Source: an uncultured Opitutia bacterium (lineage in GTDB: Bacteria > Verrucomicrobiota > Verrucomicrobiia > Opitutales > Opitutaceae). Taken from it: a stretch of 64,000 nt of DNA. Every line of letters starts with the position of its first letter. The first letter of the stretch is position 1. Below are positions 45,210-54,169 of this stretch, piece after piece. The stretch is from NCBI GenBank assembly GCA_903896015.1, contig CAITWF010000048.1, forward strand, positions 39,031 through 103,030, given 5' to 3'. A program made the translations under genes and the position numbers. Under the pieces are notes generated by a model that saw nothing but the letters and a program-made list of their open reading frames with translations, ran no database searches and was not told the DNA's origin.

Positions 45210-46598
45210 ATGAAAATCCGTCTTCCCCGATTGTTGATTGCAGGTGCATTCTCCGTGCTGGCGCTCGCGGCGCGCGCCCAGATCGTTCAGTTCAACGCTT
45301 CGCTCACCGCGGCCCAGGAAACGCCCGCGACCACTTCAGCCGCGACTGGCTCGGCGATTATGCTCTACGACGTCGGGGCGAACACCTTCGATCTGGTCGT
45401 CTCGATCAACAACTTCGCGAACACCGTTAGCGCTTCGCACATTCACGAGGGTGCGGTCGGAGTGGCGGGACCGGTGGTCACCAATATCGGTGCGGACGCG
45501 GTCTACACCCGATCCGGTTCGACGCTCACCGCAGTCTTCAAGGGCATCAAGCACCTCGGCACGCCGCTCACGCTCCTGCAAAATGGCGCTTACTATAACG
45601 TCCACTCCGCGCAGTTTCCGAACGGCGAAATCCGCGGCCAGTTGATCGCTCAGCCGAAGAAACTCGTGGCGAGCTTCACGGTCGCTCAGGAGCAGGCGGC
45701 GTTTCCCGCCGTCAATCTCACTGCCGCGAACCTGGCAGACTTCGGCGGGGCCGTGATGCTCTACAATCCCGGCACGAACCGCGTGAGCCTCCGCCTGAGC
45801 GTCTACAATTTCAAAAACATCCTCAACAATTCCCATTTTCACGAGGGCGCCCCCGCGGTCAGCGGGCCGGTGGTGCAGAACCTCGGCAACAGCGTCACCG
45901 CGGCCGGCTACACCAATGTGAACGGCTACATCGACGGCAGCTTCGACATTCCATACGGCGGCGATCCGATCAAGCTGCTCACGGGTGGCGCCTATCTTAA
46001 TTTTCACAGCACGACTTTCACGGGCGGCGAGTGCCGTGGTCAGGTGCGCACCTCCGAGGAAATTCCCAGCTCGCGCGTGATTAATCTTTCCACGCGCGGC
46101 AACGTTGGCACTGGCGCCAACGTGCTGATCGGCGGCTTCAGCGTTCTCGGGCCCGATCCGATCCGCGTGCTAATCTCGGCAAAGGGGCCTTCGCTCAGCG
46201 CCTACGGCGTCACCGGCGCTCTGGCTGATCCGTTCCTCCAACTCTTCGATTCAGCCGGCCGGCAGATCGCGTTCAACGACAACATCGGCACGGTCTCTGC
46301 GGCGTCCGAACTCGCCGCAATTCCCGGCGCGCCGACGGCCGCGAGCGAGTCCGCACTGCTCCTCGTGCTGCCACCCGGCAATTACACGGCCCAAGTTTCG
46401 GGCGTCGGCGGCACATCTGGAATCGCGCTGCTGGAGGCGACTGACCTGCGGATCCTCGGGCCCGCCACGGGCACGGCGACACAGGTGATCGCTTCGCTGC
46501 CGAAAAATCCCACGCCGGAGCAGCGCCGCGCCGCGCTCCAGCGCACGCTCGAACTTTGCAGTGGTTTGCCGCTCGCGGTCGCAGCAGTGAAACCGTGA
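45210..46598 (+). CDS. Exported protein with two CHRD domains
   Basis: The 462-residue protein has a signal peptide (about 1-23, LALAARAQ). Two CHRD domains follow (about 24-155 and 160-295), each with the family block HIHEGAVGVAGPVVTN or HFHEGAPAVSGPVVQN and a closing GGAYLNFHSTTFTGGECRGQ. The last part (about 300-440) is a beta-rich domain often found at the end of exported Opitutaceae proteins (NVGTGANVLIGGFSVLGPDPIRVLISAKGPS). CHRD domains were first seen in animal chordin; bacterial roles are unknown. The start at 45210 gives a clean signal peptide. A strong terminator follows the gene. Confidence 0.88.
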   Translation: MKIRLPRLLIAGAFSVLALAARAQIVQFNASLTAAQETPATTSAATGSAIMLYDVGANTFDLVVSINNFANTVSASHIHEGAVGVAGPVVTNIGADAVYTRSGSTLTAVFKGIKHLGTPLTLLQNGAYYNVHSAQFPNGEIRGQLIAQPKKLVASFTVAQEQAAFPAVNLTAANLADFGGAVMLYNPGTNRVSLRLSVYNFKNILNNSHFHEGAPAVSGPVVQNLGNSVTAAGYTNVNGYIDGSFDIPYGGDPIKLLTGGAYLNFHSTTFTGGECRGQVRTSEEIPSSRVINLSTRGNVGTGANVLIGGFSVLGPDPIRVLISAKGPSLSAYGVTGALADPFLQLFDSAGRQIAFNDNIGTVSAASELAAIPGAPTAASESALLLVLPPGNYTAQVSGVGGTSGIALLEATDLRILGPATGTATQVIASLPKNPTPEQRRAALQRTLELCSGLPLAVAAVKP

Positions 46599-46629
46599 CC
46601 GGTTGATCGATAAACCCAACAACCCGGGG

Positions 46630-46661
46630 GCCCGGTGCGCGCGAGTGCACCGGGCTTTTTT
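46630..46661 (+). terminator. Intrinsic terminator after the CHRD gene
   Basis: A perfect 9-bp stem (GCCCGGTGC at 46630-46638 with GCACCGGGC at 46647-46655) is followed by a run of six T. It separates the CHRD gene from the pxp operon. Confidence 0.85.
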
Positions 46662-46699
46662 ATTTTGCCGTTCGGCTCGCCGCGGAAAATAAACACGCG

Positions 46700-47374
46700 A
46701 TGACGCTCACTCCGCTTGGCGATTCCGCCGTCGTGCTCGCGCTGGGCGCGGGTATGGACGAACTGGCGTTGCCTCGCGTGCGCGCCGTCGCCGCCGCGCT
46801 CGCTTCCGATCCTATCGTTGGTGTGGTCGACATCGTGCCGGCTTTCGCGAGCGTCACGGTGTTTTACGCGCCGGCGCGCATCGGCAGCTACGCACAGCTC
46901 TGCGCGGCGGTCACCGATCGGGCTGCGCGTGCGGAGGCCGGCGTCGTGGCGCAGCCCGAGCGCCGGATCGAAATTCCCGTCTGCTACGACGGGGAATTCG
47001 GCGCTGACCTCGGCGACGTGGCGGCGCGCAACGGACTCACCTTCGCGCGCGTGATTGAGCTGCACACGAGCGCGGAGTATCGCGTGCAGGCGGTCGGATT
47101 CGCGCCCGGCTTCGCTTATCTCGGCGGCCTGCCCGAAAAAATCCACACGCCGCGCCGCGCCACCCCGCGCACGGGCGTGCCCGCCGGCACGGTGGGCATC
47201 GGCGGAGCGCAAACCGGCGTCTATCCGCTCGCGACGCCGGGAGGCTGGAATCTCATCGGCCGCACACCGCTGAAAATGTTCGACGCCACGCGGGCGGAAC
47301 CGGCGCTGCTGCGCTTTGGCGATCGGGTGACGTTTCGCGCCATCGGGGCGGGGGAGTTTGCCGCATGGAAGTGA
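46700..47374 (+). CDS. pxpB: 5-oxoprolinase subunit PxpB (KipI-like)
   Basis: The 224-residue protein matches the KipI/PxpB family: LTPLGDSAVVLALG at the start, RIEIPVCYDGEFGADL in the middle, then VGFAPGFAYLGGLPEKI, TPRTGVPAGTVGIGGAQTGVYPLATPGGWNLIGRT. With PxpA and PxpC it forms the prokaryotic ATP-dependent 5-oxoprolinase that converts 5-oxoproline to glutamate. The next gene overlaps it by ten bases. The three genes are adjacent and in the order B, C, A. Confidence 0.95.
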   Translation: MTLTPLGDSAVVLALGAGMDELALPRVRAVAAALASDPIVGVVDIVPAFASVTVFYAPARIGSYAQLCAAVTDRAARAEAGVVAQPERRIEIPVCYDGEFGADLGDVAARNGLTFARVIELHTSAEYRVQAVGFAPGFAYLGGLPEKIHTPRRATPRTGVPAGTVGIGGAQTGVYPLATPGGWNLIGRTPLKMFDATRAEPALLRFGDRVTFRAIGAGEFAAWK

Positions 47375-48288
47375 TCGTTCACCGCGCGGGGATGTTGACG
47401 ACGGTGCAGGACCTCGGTCGCAGCGGCCACCGCGCGGCCGGCGTGCCGCTCGCGGGCGCGATGGATCCGTTTGCGCTGCGGGTGGCGAATCTTCTCGTCG
47501 GCAATCCGGAAAACGCGCCCGCGCTCGAGTTCACCTTGCGCGGTCCCGAGCTGGAATTTTCCGCTGACACCATCGTCGCGCTGGGCGGCGGTGATTTTGG
47601 AGCTGGGGCGCCGTGGCAACCGATCGAAGTCGCCGCGGGCATGCGGCTCAAATTTGCGAACGCGAAGACGGGTTGCCGCGGCTATCTCGCGATCGCGGGC
47701 GGCTTCGAGATCGCGCGGGTGCTCGGGAGCGCGAGCACGTATGCGCGCGCTGCGCTCGGTGGACACGAGGGCCGCGCGCTGCGGGATGGCGATGTGCTGC
47801 ACGCGCCCGGGCTGGACCGGCACGTCGTCGGTCGCTGGCACATCGACGAACGCATCCTGCCCTCCTACTCACTGAGGCCCACCGTGCGCGTCGTGCGCGG
47901 CGCGCAGGGCGGAGAATTCGGCGAGGAGTTTTTCGCCGCCGCGTTTTCCGTCTCGCCGAAATCCGATCGGATGGGCATGCGACTGACAGGGCCGGCGCTC
48001 GCGCGCACGAGCACGGCTGAACTCGTCTCGAGGACCGTCGTGCCCGGCACGATCCAGGTGCCGCCCGACGGCCAGCCGATCGTGTTGATGGCAGACGCGC
48101 AGACCATCGGCGGCTACCCGCAGATCGCGCACGTCACCTGCGTGGATTTGCCGCTCGTCGCGCAGTTGCGGCCCGGCGATACGCTGCGCTTTCGCGAGGT
48201 CCCGCTCGCCGAGGCCCACGAACTGACGATCGCCCGCGAGCGTCGATTGGGCATGCTGCACGAAGGTCTCTCGCAAAAATTACGATGA
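47365..48288 (+). CDS. pxpC: 5-oxoprolinase subunit PxpC (biotin-dependent carboxyltransferase-like)
   Basis: The 307-residue protein belongs to the KipA/PxpC family: IVHRAGMLTTVQDLGRSGHRAAGVPLAGAMDPFALRVANLLVGNPENAPALEFTLRG, then GYLAIAGGFEIARVLGSASTY, and near the end GTIQVPPDGQPIVLMADAQTIGGYPQIAHV. Together with PxpB it forms the part of 5-oxoprolinase thought to phosphorylate 5-oxoproline. Overlaps pxpB by ten and pxpA by four bases. Confidence 0.95.
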   Translation: MEVIVHRAGMLTTVQDLGRSGHRAAGVPLAGAMDPFALRVANLLVGNPENAPALEFTLRGPELEFSADTIVALGGGDFGAGAPWQPIEVAAGMRLKFANAKTGCRGYLAIAGGFEIARVLGSASTYARAALGGHEGRALRDGDVLHAPGLDRHVVGRWHIDERILPSYSLRPTVRVVRGAQGGEFGEEFFAAAFSVSPKSDRMGMRLTGPALARTSTAELVSRTVVPGTIQVPPDGQPIVLMADAQTIGGYPQIAHVTCVDLPLVAQLRPGDTLRFREVPLAEAHELTIARERRLGMLHEGLSQKLR

Positions 48289-49028
48289 GCCAGCCACTCT
48301 ACATCGATCTCAACTGCGACCTCGGCGAGGGTGCCGGGCACGACGCGGAACTCATGCCCCTGATCACGTCCGCCAACATCGCGTGCGGCGCGCACGCGGG
48401 TGATGCCGCGACGATGCGCGCGACTGTCGCGCTCGCGCAGCAATTCGGCGTCGCGCTCGGCGCTCATCCGGGATTCGCGGATCGGGAGAATTTTGGGCGG
48501 CGCGAACTTCAACTCGCTCCCACGGAGGTGCGCGCGCTGGTTGCGGCGCAAGTTAGTTTGCTGAAAACGATCACGCCGCTAAGCCACGTGAAGGCTCACG
48601 GCGCACTCTACAATTTGGCGGCGCGGGACACGACGGTTGCCGAGTCCGTCGTCGACGCCGTGTGCGACACGGACGACACGCTCACGCTGTTCGTGCTGCC
48701 GGGCAGCGCGCTCGCGCGCGCGGCCGCGGCGCGTGGCCTGCGGATCGCAAACGAAGTTTTCGCCGATCGCACCTACCAGCGCGACGGCTCGCTCACGCCG
48801 CGCTCGCGGCTGGACGCGCTCATTCACGACGAGACGATCGCGGTCGCGCAGGTGTTGCGGATGGTGCGCGAGGGTGTCGTGCGTGCGACCGACGGCACCG
48901 ATGTGCCGATCAAGGCCGACACCGTCTGCCTGCATGGCGATGGACCGAACCCGGTGGCGTTTGCGCGGCGACTCCGCGCTGATCTCCATGCCGAGGGCAT
49001 CGCGGTGCGAGGCGCCTCGATCTTCTGA
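48285..49028 (+). CDS. pxpA: 5-oxoprolinase subunit PxpA (LamB/YcsF family)
   Basis: The 247-residue protein has the LamB/YcsF family signature: IDLNCDLGEGAGHDAELMPLITSANIACGAHAGDAATMRATVALA, then GAHPGFADRENFGRRELQL and VKAHGALYNLAARD. A late block FADRTYQRDGSLTPRSRLDALI and VCLHGDGPNPVAFARRLR completes it. It is the third subunit of the 5-oxoprolinase. The substrate 5-oxoproline forms spontaneously from glutamine and glutamyl peptides, so this is a general repair and recycling activity. Confidence 0.96.
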   Translation: MSQPLYIDLNCDLGEGAGHDAELMPLITSANIACGAHAGDAATMRATVALAQQFGVALGAHPGFADRENFGRRELQLAPTEVRALVAAQVSLLKTITPLSHVKAHGALYNLAARDTTVAESVVDAVCDTDDTLTLFVLPGSALARAAAARGLRIANEVFADRTYQRDGSLTPRSRLDALIHDETIAVAQVLRMVREGVVRATDGTDVPIKADTVCLHGDGPNPVAFARRLRADLHAEGIAVRGASIF

Positions 49029-49051
49029 GTCGAGATTCCCCCTCATTTTTC

Positions 49052-50641
49052 ATGAAGAAATTCCATTCGTTCAGTCTGGCGGTGCTTTGGTTCTTGACCG
49101 TGACGTTCGCTTGGGCGGCGCTACCGGAGCGACTCAACGATCTCGATGCGCAGGTGGCGCGGGTGTTGAAGGAGTTCGACGTGCCCGGACTCGCAATCGC
49201 GATCGTGAAGGATGGCGAGGTCGTCTTCGAGCGCGGTTACGGCGTGCGCCGGCTGGGTGAACCCGCGGTGGTCGACGCGCACACGCGTTTCGCGATCGCC
49301 TCGAACACTAAGGCGTTCACCGCCACGGCGCTCGCGATTCTAATGGACGAGGGGAAGGTGCACTGGACCGATCGCGTGATCGATCTTTTGCCGTGGTTTC
49401 AACTGTCGGATCCTTACGTGACGCGCGAGATGACCGTGCGGGATTTGCTGGTGCACCGCAGCGGACTTTCGCTGGGTGCGGGCGACCTGTTGTTTTGGCC
49501 GACGACCACCTACACCTCGGAGGAAATCGCGCAACGGCTGCGCTACCTGCCGCTCGCGACGAGTTTTCGGGCGAACTACGCTTACGACAACGTCCTCTAC
49601 GGCGTCGCAGGGCTTGCGATCCAAAAAGTGTCGGGCAAGCCGTGGGCGGATTTTCTGCGCGAACGGATTTTTGCGTCGGTCGGAATGACCGAGACCAGCG
49701 CGATGCCCGTTGAACCGACGGCCGACAATAATGGTGCGAGTGGCCACGCCAAATTCGAATTCAAGGACCTCAGGCCGATCGCTTCCGTTGTCGCCTTTGA
49801 GAACAATGCCCCGGCCGGGGCCATTTTTTCCAATGTCCATGACCTCGCGAAGTGGATGCTCGTGCAACTCGACGGTGGCAAGCTGCCGGCCGGCCCCGAC
49901 GGCCGGGAGCGTCGCCTGTTCTCGGCGGCGCGGCAAAAGGAGATGTGGTCGCTGGTGACTCCGATCCCGATCGGTGAGCCCTCGGTGGCGGCGTTGGCGG
50001 CGGTGCGGCCCAATTTTCTCGGCTATGGCCATGGGTGGAATCTTGCGGACTTTCGCAGCCGACGGATCGTCTATCACACGGGCGGATGGCCGGGCATGGT
50101 GTCGCGCCTCACGCTCGTGCCGGACCTGAAACTGGGTGTGGTGGTGCTAACCAACCAGGAGGTGGGCGCGGCGTTTCAGGCGGTCACACTGGACGTGCTC
50201 GATGCTTTTCTGAACGCGCCAATGGTGGATTGGGTCGCGGCCTATGCCGAGCAAGAGAAGAAGGGCGCCGCCGATGCGGACGCGGGCTGGGCGAAACATG
50301 TCGCGGCGCGTCAACCCAACCCGAAGCCTGCGCTGCCGCTCGCGCGATTCGCCGGGAGATTTCACGACGCGTGGTATGGGGACGTCCTCATCGCGGAGGA
50401 AAAGGGGAGGCTGGTCATGCGCTTCGAGAAAACGGCACTCCTCGTCGGTGAGCTCGAGCACTGGCAGCAGGAGACTTTCATCGTGCACTGGCGCGATCGA
50501 TCGCTGAATGCGGACGCCTGGGTGACGTTTGCGCTTACACCTGACGCCGAGATCGATCAGATCAAGATGGCGCCCGTCTCGCCGCTGACGGATTTCAGCT
50601 TCGACTTTCAGGATCTGCTGCTGAGGCCGGCGAAAAAATAA
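49052..50641 (+). CDS. Exported serine hydrolase of the class C beta-lactamase fold
   Basis: The 529-residue protein has a signal peptide (about 1-22, VTFAWAA) and the beta-lactamase/transpeptidase fold. The catalytic SxxK is SNTK (Ser84, Lys87), the middle motif is in ANYAYDNVLYGVAG, and HTGGWPGMVSRL replaces the usual K-T-G region. A C-terminal beta-barrel domain (about 420-525) is like the DUF3471 domain. Such enzymes act as D-amino-acid peptidases, esterases or lactamases; which one is not clear. It lies 23 bases after pxpA on the same strand, so it may be in the same transcript. Confidence 0.9.
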   Translation: MKKFHSFSLAVLWFLTVTFAWAALPERLNDLDAQVARVLKEFDVPGLAIAIVKDGEVVFERGYGVRRLGEPAVVDAHTRFAIASNTKAFTATALAILMDEGKVHWTDRVIDLLPWFQLSDPYVTREMTVRDLLVHRSGLSLGAGDLLFWPTTTYTSEEIAQRLRYLPLATSFRANYAYDNVLYGVAGLAIQKVSGKPWADFLRERIFASVGMTETSAMPVEPTADNNGASGHAKFEFKDLRPIASVVAFENNAPAGAIFSNVHDLAKWMLVQLDGGKLPAGPDGRERRLFSAARQKEMWSLVTPIPIGEPSVAALAAVRPNFLGYGHGWNLADFRSRRIVYHTGGWPGMVSRLTLVPDLKLGVVVLTNQEVGAAFQAVTLDVLDAFLNAPMVDWVAAYAEQEKKGAADADAGWAKHVAARQPNPKPALPLARFAGRFHDAWYGDVLIAEEKGRLVMRFEKTALLVGELEHWQQETFIVHWRDRSLNADAWVTFALTPDAEIDQIKMAPVSPLTDFSFDFQDLLLRPAKK

Positions 50642-50648
50642 TCCCCGC

Positions 50649-52274
50649 TCAGGCCCGATCGAGGCCGACGCCGCGCGGCGACTCGACAATCACCATGCAC
50701 AGATCGTCCTCAAAATTTGTGTGGCCGCTGAACGTCTGGATTTCTCCGACCAGCCGATCGAGCAGCGCGGAGCCAGTCTGATCGATTTGCGCGGTGACAA
50801 GTGAGCGAAGGCGTTCCTCGCCGAACTGCTGGTCCTCGGCGTTGGCCGCCTCGAAGAGGCCGTCCGTGAAGCCGAGCAGCGCGTCGCCGACGGCGAACGG
50901 GCACGTGTTTTTCGAGTAGGTGAAGTTTTCGACCAGGCCAGCGGCAGGCTCCGGATCGTCGGTCGCGAGGCGGAGGACGGTGCGCTCTTCGCGGCGCAGC
51001 ACGAACGGTGGGGGATGGCCGGCGTTGGCGTAGGTGAGCGTCTGGGTGACGATATCGATCACGCCGAAGAACGCGGTGGCGAACATCGGCTGGCCCGTTT
51101 TCTCAAGTATGGGCGTGAGCGTGTGGTTGATTTCGGCGAGGACTTTCGCGGGGTCTTTCGCGCGCTCGTCGAGTTCCTCGATGACGCCGCGGATGAGCGC
51201 CGTGATCAGGCCGGCGCGGACGCCATGGCCCATGACGTCGCACACGAGCACGCCGCATTTGGCGTCGGTGAGCTGCTGGATGTGGAAGAAATCGCCGCCG
51301 AGCGTGGTGGCCGGGATGTAGTTATGGGCGAAGCGCAGGGCGCTGGCCTCGACCGGCACGCCGCGAGGAAACACGGGATAGTTGCGCGGGAGAAAGGATT
51401 CCTGGATCTGCCGCGCCATTTGTACGTCGGCTTCCATTTCGGCGGTGCGGCGCTCGAGCTCGATCTCGGCGAGCTTGCGGCGGGTGATGTCGTGGCTGAT
51501 GCCGACGAGGCCCATGAGCTGGCCGCGGAGATCGTGCAGCGGGACTTTCGTCGTGAGCGACCAGCGGACTTCGCCTTCGGCGCCGAAATTGGACTTTTCC
51601 TGATTCTGGATCGAGGTGCCGGCGAGCACGCGACGATCGTCGGCCATGGCTTGTTCTCCGCGCTCGCCCGGAAAAAAGTCCACCGTGGTCTTTCCGAGCG
51701 CATCGTCCTGATGTTCTATGCCGAGCACCTTGAGGTGCGCGGCGTTGTTGAGGACGTAACGCGAGTCGAGATCCTTGACGTAGATGCGGCTCGGCAGGTG
51801 ATCGATGATCGTGCGGAGGAGGTTGCGCTCGATGGTGAGTTTTTCCTCGGCTTCCTTCAGTGCGGTGATGTTGCGGGTGAGGCCGAACGTTCCGATGATG
51901 CGCCCGGTCATATCGACCCACGGCATCTTGGTGGTGGAAACCCAGGTCTGCGTGCCGTCGCGCAGCGTGGTGCGCTCGATTTTTGCGATGATGGGGCGGC
52001 CGGTGCGGATGATGACCTGTTCGTCGAGGTAGGCGCGCTCGGCGTGCTCCTTGGAAAAGAAATCGAAATCGCTCTTGCCCACGCATTCCTCGGGCGAAGA
52101 GGCACCCAGCGAGCGGGCCTGGGCGATGTTGTTTCGGACAAAACGGCTGTTGAGATCCTTGAAGTAAATTCGGTCGGGGATGTTGTCCATCAGCACGCGC
52201 AGGATCGTCGAGTCGAGCGATTCGATCGCGTCGGCGGGAACGGCCGAGAGAGGTTGGGCGGGCGCTTCGCTCAT
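50649..52274 (-). CDS. PAS-PAS-SpoIIE (PP2C-type) serine phosphatase
   Basis: The 541-residue protein has two PAS domains (about 20-145 and 150-275), each with the block DNIPDRIYFKDLNSRFVRNN or DHLPSRIYVKDLDSRYVLNN. A short coiled linker follows (EIELERRTAEMEADVQMARQIQESF), then a C-terminal SpoIIE phosphatase domain (about 325-541) with GGDFFHIQQL, CDVMGHGVRAGL and GFTDGLFEAANAEDQQFG. It should dephosphorylate an anti-anti-sigma (STAS) protein in response to a signal sensed by the PAS domains. No partner kinase or sigma factor lies next to it. The start at 52274 gives a normal N-terminus; the upstream extension is Arg-rich. Confidence 0.92.
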   Translation of the reverse strand: MSEAPAQPLSAVPADAIESLDSTILRVLMDNIPDRIYFKDLNSRFVRNNIAQARSLGASSPEECVGKSDFDFFSKEHAERAYLDEQVIIRTGRPIIAKIERTTLRDGTQTWVSTTKMPWVDMTGRIIGTFGLTRNITALKEAEEKLTIERNLLRTIIDHLPSRIYVKDLDSRYVLNNAAHLKVLGIEHQDDALGKTTVDFFPGERGEQAMADDRRVLAGTSIQNQEKSNFGAEGEVRWSLTTKVPLHDLRGQLMGLVGISHDITRRKLAEIELERRTAEMEADVQMARQIQESFLPRNYPVFPRGVPVEASALRFAHNYIPATTLGGDFFHIQQLTDAKCGVLVCDVMGHGVRAGLITALIRGVIEELDERAKDPAKVLAEINHTLTPILEKTGQPMFATAFFGVIDIVTQTLTYANAGHPPPFVLRREERTVLRLATDDPEPAAGLVENFTYSKNTCPFAVGDALLGFTDGLFEAANAEDQQFGEERLRSLVTAQIDQTGSALLDRLVGEIQTFSGHTNFEDDLCMVIVESPRGVGLDRA

Positions 52275-52347
52275 GGAGGGGCGACGTTGGCCCGCGGCAC
52301 GCGGGCGCGCAATCCCGGAAGAGCAAGGATCGTTAACCAGCGCGGCG

Positions 52348-54033
52348 TCAGTGGGCGCCGAGCGACGGATCGAGGCGCAACGCCTGGGCGCGTTCGCGCT
52401 CGGCCTCAGCCATTTGGCCCGCGCGCGCAAGGGCGATCGCGAGGTTCATCCGCGCCTGCGCATAGTCAGCGCGCAGTCGAATCGCCGCGCGAAATTCCGC
52501 CATGCCCTCGTCGGGTCGATCAGTGGAGGCGAGCGCGATGCCGAGGTTGTTGTGGGCGTTGGCGAAATTCGGCTGACGCCGCACGGCGCGCTGGAGGTGA
52601 GGGAGCGCCTCGGTGAAGCGGTGGAGTTGGTTGAGCGCGTCGCCGAGATTGCTCTCGGCTTCGGGGTAGTCGGGGCGGAATTTGAGCGCGGCCTCGAAGT
52701 GCGTGACAGCTTCGTCGGCGTGGCCGTCGGCGGCAAAGAGGTTCCCGAGATTATTGTGGGCGAGCCAGCAAGCAGGATTTTTTTCGAGCGTCGTTTCGTA
52801 GAGTGTGACGACGTCGCGATACATGCCGGCCTGGCGCCAAGTCAGCGTGCCCAGCATGGCGATGAGCGCGATCGGGGCGGCGACCGCCACGGCGCGTGGC
52901 AACCGGGGGACGAGAAGCTGCCACGCGGCGGGCAGCAGCGCGATGAGCGCGAGGGAGGCGAGGTATTGGAAATGATCCGCGACGAATGAGAATAGAAAGG
53001 GGAAGGCATTGACGAACCCGAGCGCGGGAAAAAGCGATCCGCCGAAAATCAAGGCCGCGGCGAGCGGGCCGCGCGACATCCGTGCGCGCCACGCCAGCGC
53101 ACCAAGGAGTGCGAGCGCCGCGAGCGGAAACGCGTAGGCGAGCGCATCGTCCGCGGCGATCGTCCAGCGCGGGTAGATAAAAATCAGATCGGCGGGCCAG
53201 AGCAGTTTGCCGAAATAAAACCAGACGACCCGGCCCGCGAGCAGTACGCGTTGCACGATCGACAGATCGAAGTCGGCGCCCTGCGCGCCGATCAAGTTGC
53301 GCTCGAAGTGCGCGGTGGCGAGTCCGCCGAGTGCGCCGAGCGCGAGCCACGGCAGCAGGGTGCGCAGCTCGGCGCGCACGCCCGGCCAGCCATTGCGCCA
53401 CCACGCGATCACGAGCAGGGTGGCGGGCAGGGTGGCGGTGACCGTTTTGGTGCAGAGCGCGGCAACGAACAACACCGTCGCGAGCGCATAGCTCGCGGGC
53501 TTCCTTTCCGAGACGAAGCGCAGATAGGCGAGCGAGGCTCCTAGGTAGAGGACGGTCGAGAGCGTGTTCTTCTGCTCGGAGATCCACGCGACCGATTCGG
53601 CGCACACCGGGTGCAGTGCGAAGATCATCGCGGCGAGCCACGCGCCGGGAACGGCAAGTCGGCGAAGCAGCGTGGCGAACAGGGACGCTGCGGTCGCGTG
53701 CAGCAGCACGTTAATCAGGTGATAGCCGAAAGCGGCATCGCCCCAGAGATGATGTTCCAGCCAGAAGGCCGAATGAAGCAGCGGATAGTATTGCTGCGTG
53801 GCGCCCGGTTCGAACCAGATGCGCATGAGCCCGGCGAGCGAGCGCAGATCGGCGCGCGTGATGTGGCCGTCGTCATCCCAAATCGTGCCGCCGCCGAGCG
53901 CGGGCCAGTAGGCGATGAGCGCGGCGATGAAGAGCAGCACGCAGTTCGTGCGGGTGGACCAGGCGGGCCAGAGCGAGGGCGCGTTCGCCGGGGGAGATTC
54001 GGCCGACGGTGGGGCGCTGCGACGCGAAGGCAT
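52348..54033 (-). CDS. TMTC-like polytopic membrane protein with TPR repeats (third paralogue)
   Basis: The 561-residue protein has about ten membrane helices (residues 30-385) and a C-terminal TPR block of about four repeats (410-545). Its membrane part is very close to that of the protein at 14639-16801: GGGTIWDDDGHITRADLRSLAGLMRIWFEPGATQQYYP corresponds to GGLLWDDAAHVTAPALRSLRGLVRIWAELGATQQYYP, and HPVCAESVAWISEQKNTLS is shared. The TPR part is shorter and has normal 34-residue units (WLAHNNLGNLFAADGHADEAV, NAHNNLGIALASTDRPDEGM). It is a probable GT-C type protein glycosyltransferase, not proven. It lies alone between the PAS/SpoIIE phosphatase and ychF. Confidence 0.83.
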   Translation of the reverse strand: MPSRRSAPPSAESPPANAPSLWPAWSTRTNCVLLFIAALIAYWPALGGGTIWDDDGHITRADLRSLAGLMRIWFEPGATQQYYPLLHSAFWLEHHLWGDAAFGYHLINVLLHATAASLFATLLRRLAVPGAWLAAMIFALHPVCAESVAWISEQKNTLSTVLYLGASLAYLRFVSERKPASYALATVLFVAALCTKTVTATLPATLLVIAWWRNGWPGVRAELRTLLPWLALGALGGLATAHFERNLIGAQGADFDLSIVQRVLLAGRVVWFYFGKLLWPADLIFIYPRWTIAADDALAYAFPLAALALLGALAWRARMSRGPLAAALIFGGSLFPALGFVNAFPFLFSFVADHFQYLASLALIALLPAAWQLLVPRLPRAVAVAAPIALIAMLGTLTWRQAGMYRDVVTLYETTLEKNPACWLAHNNLGNLFAADGHADEAVTHFEAALKFRPDYPEAESNLGDALNQLHRFTEALPHLQRAVRRQPNFANAHNNLGIALASTDRPDEGMAEFRAAIRLRADYAQARMNLAIALARAGQMAEAERERAQALRLDPSLGAH

Positions 54034-54108
54034 GGCGAAGGTTTAGCGGCGATTCAAAACCGACGGCGAGGTGGAATTTCTTCGCGTGGGGCGTAAATCT
54101 TGCTGACG

Positions 54109-54153
54109 CTGTTGTTCGAATTATCTCGGAGCGGCGTCAGCAAGACTGACGCC
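54109..54153. repeat. Nested palindromic repeat before ychF end
   Basis: CTTGCTGACGC (54109-54119) is repeated in inverted form as GCGTCAGCAAG (54134-54144). A second pairing, GGCGTCAG (54133-54140) with CTGACGCC (54146-54153), shares the same bases. The two hairpins exclude each other. It lies between the ends or starts of two minus-strand genes and looks like a small intergenic palindromic repeat. Confidence 0.6.
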
Positions 54154-54169
54154 CTACGATCGATCCCAA

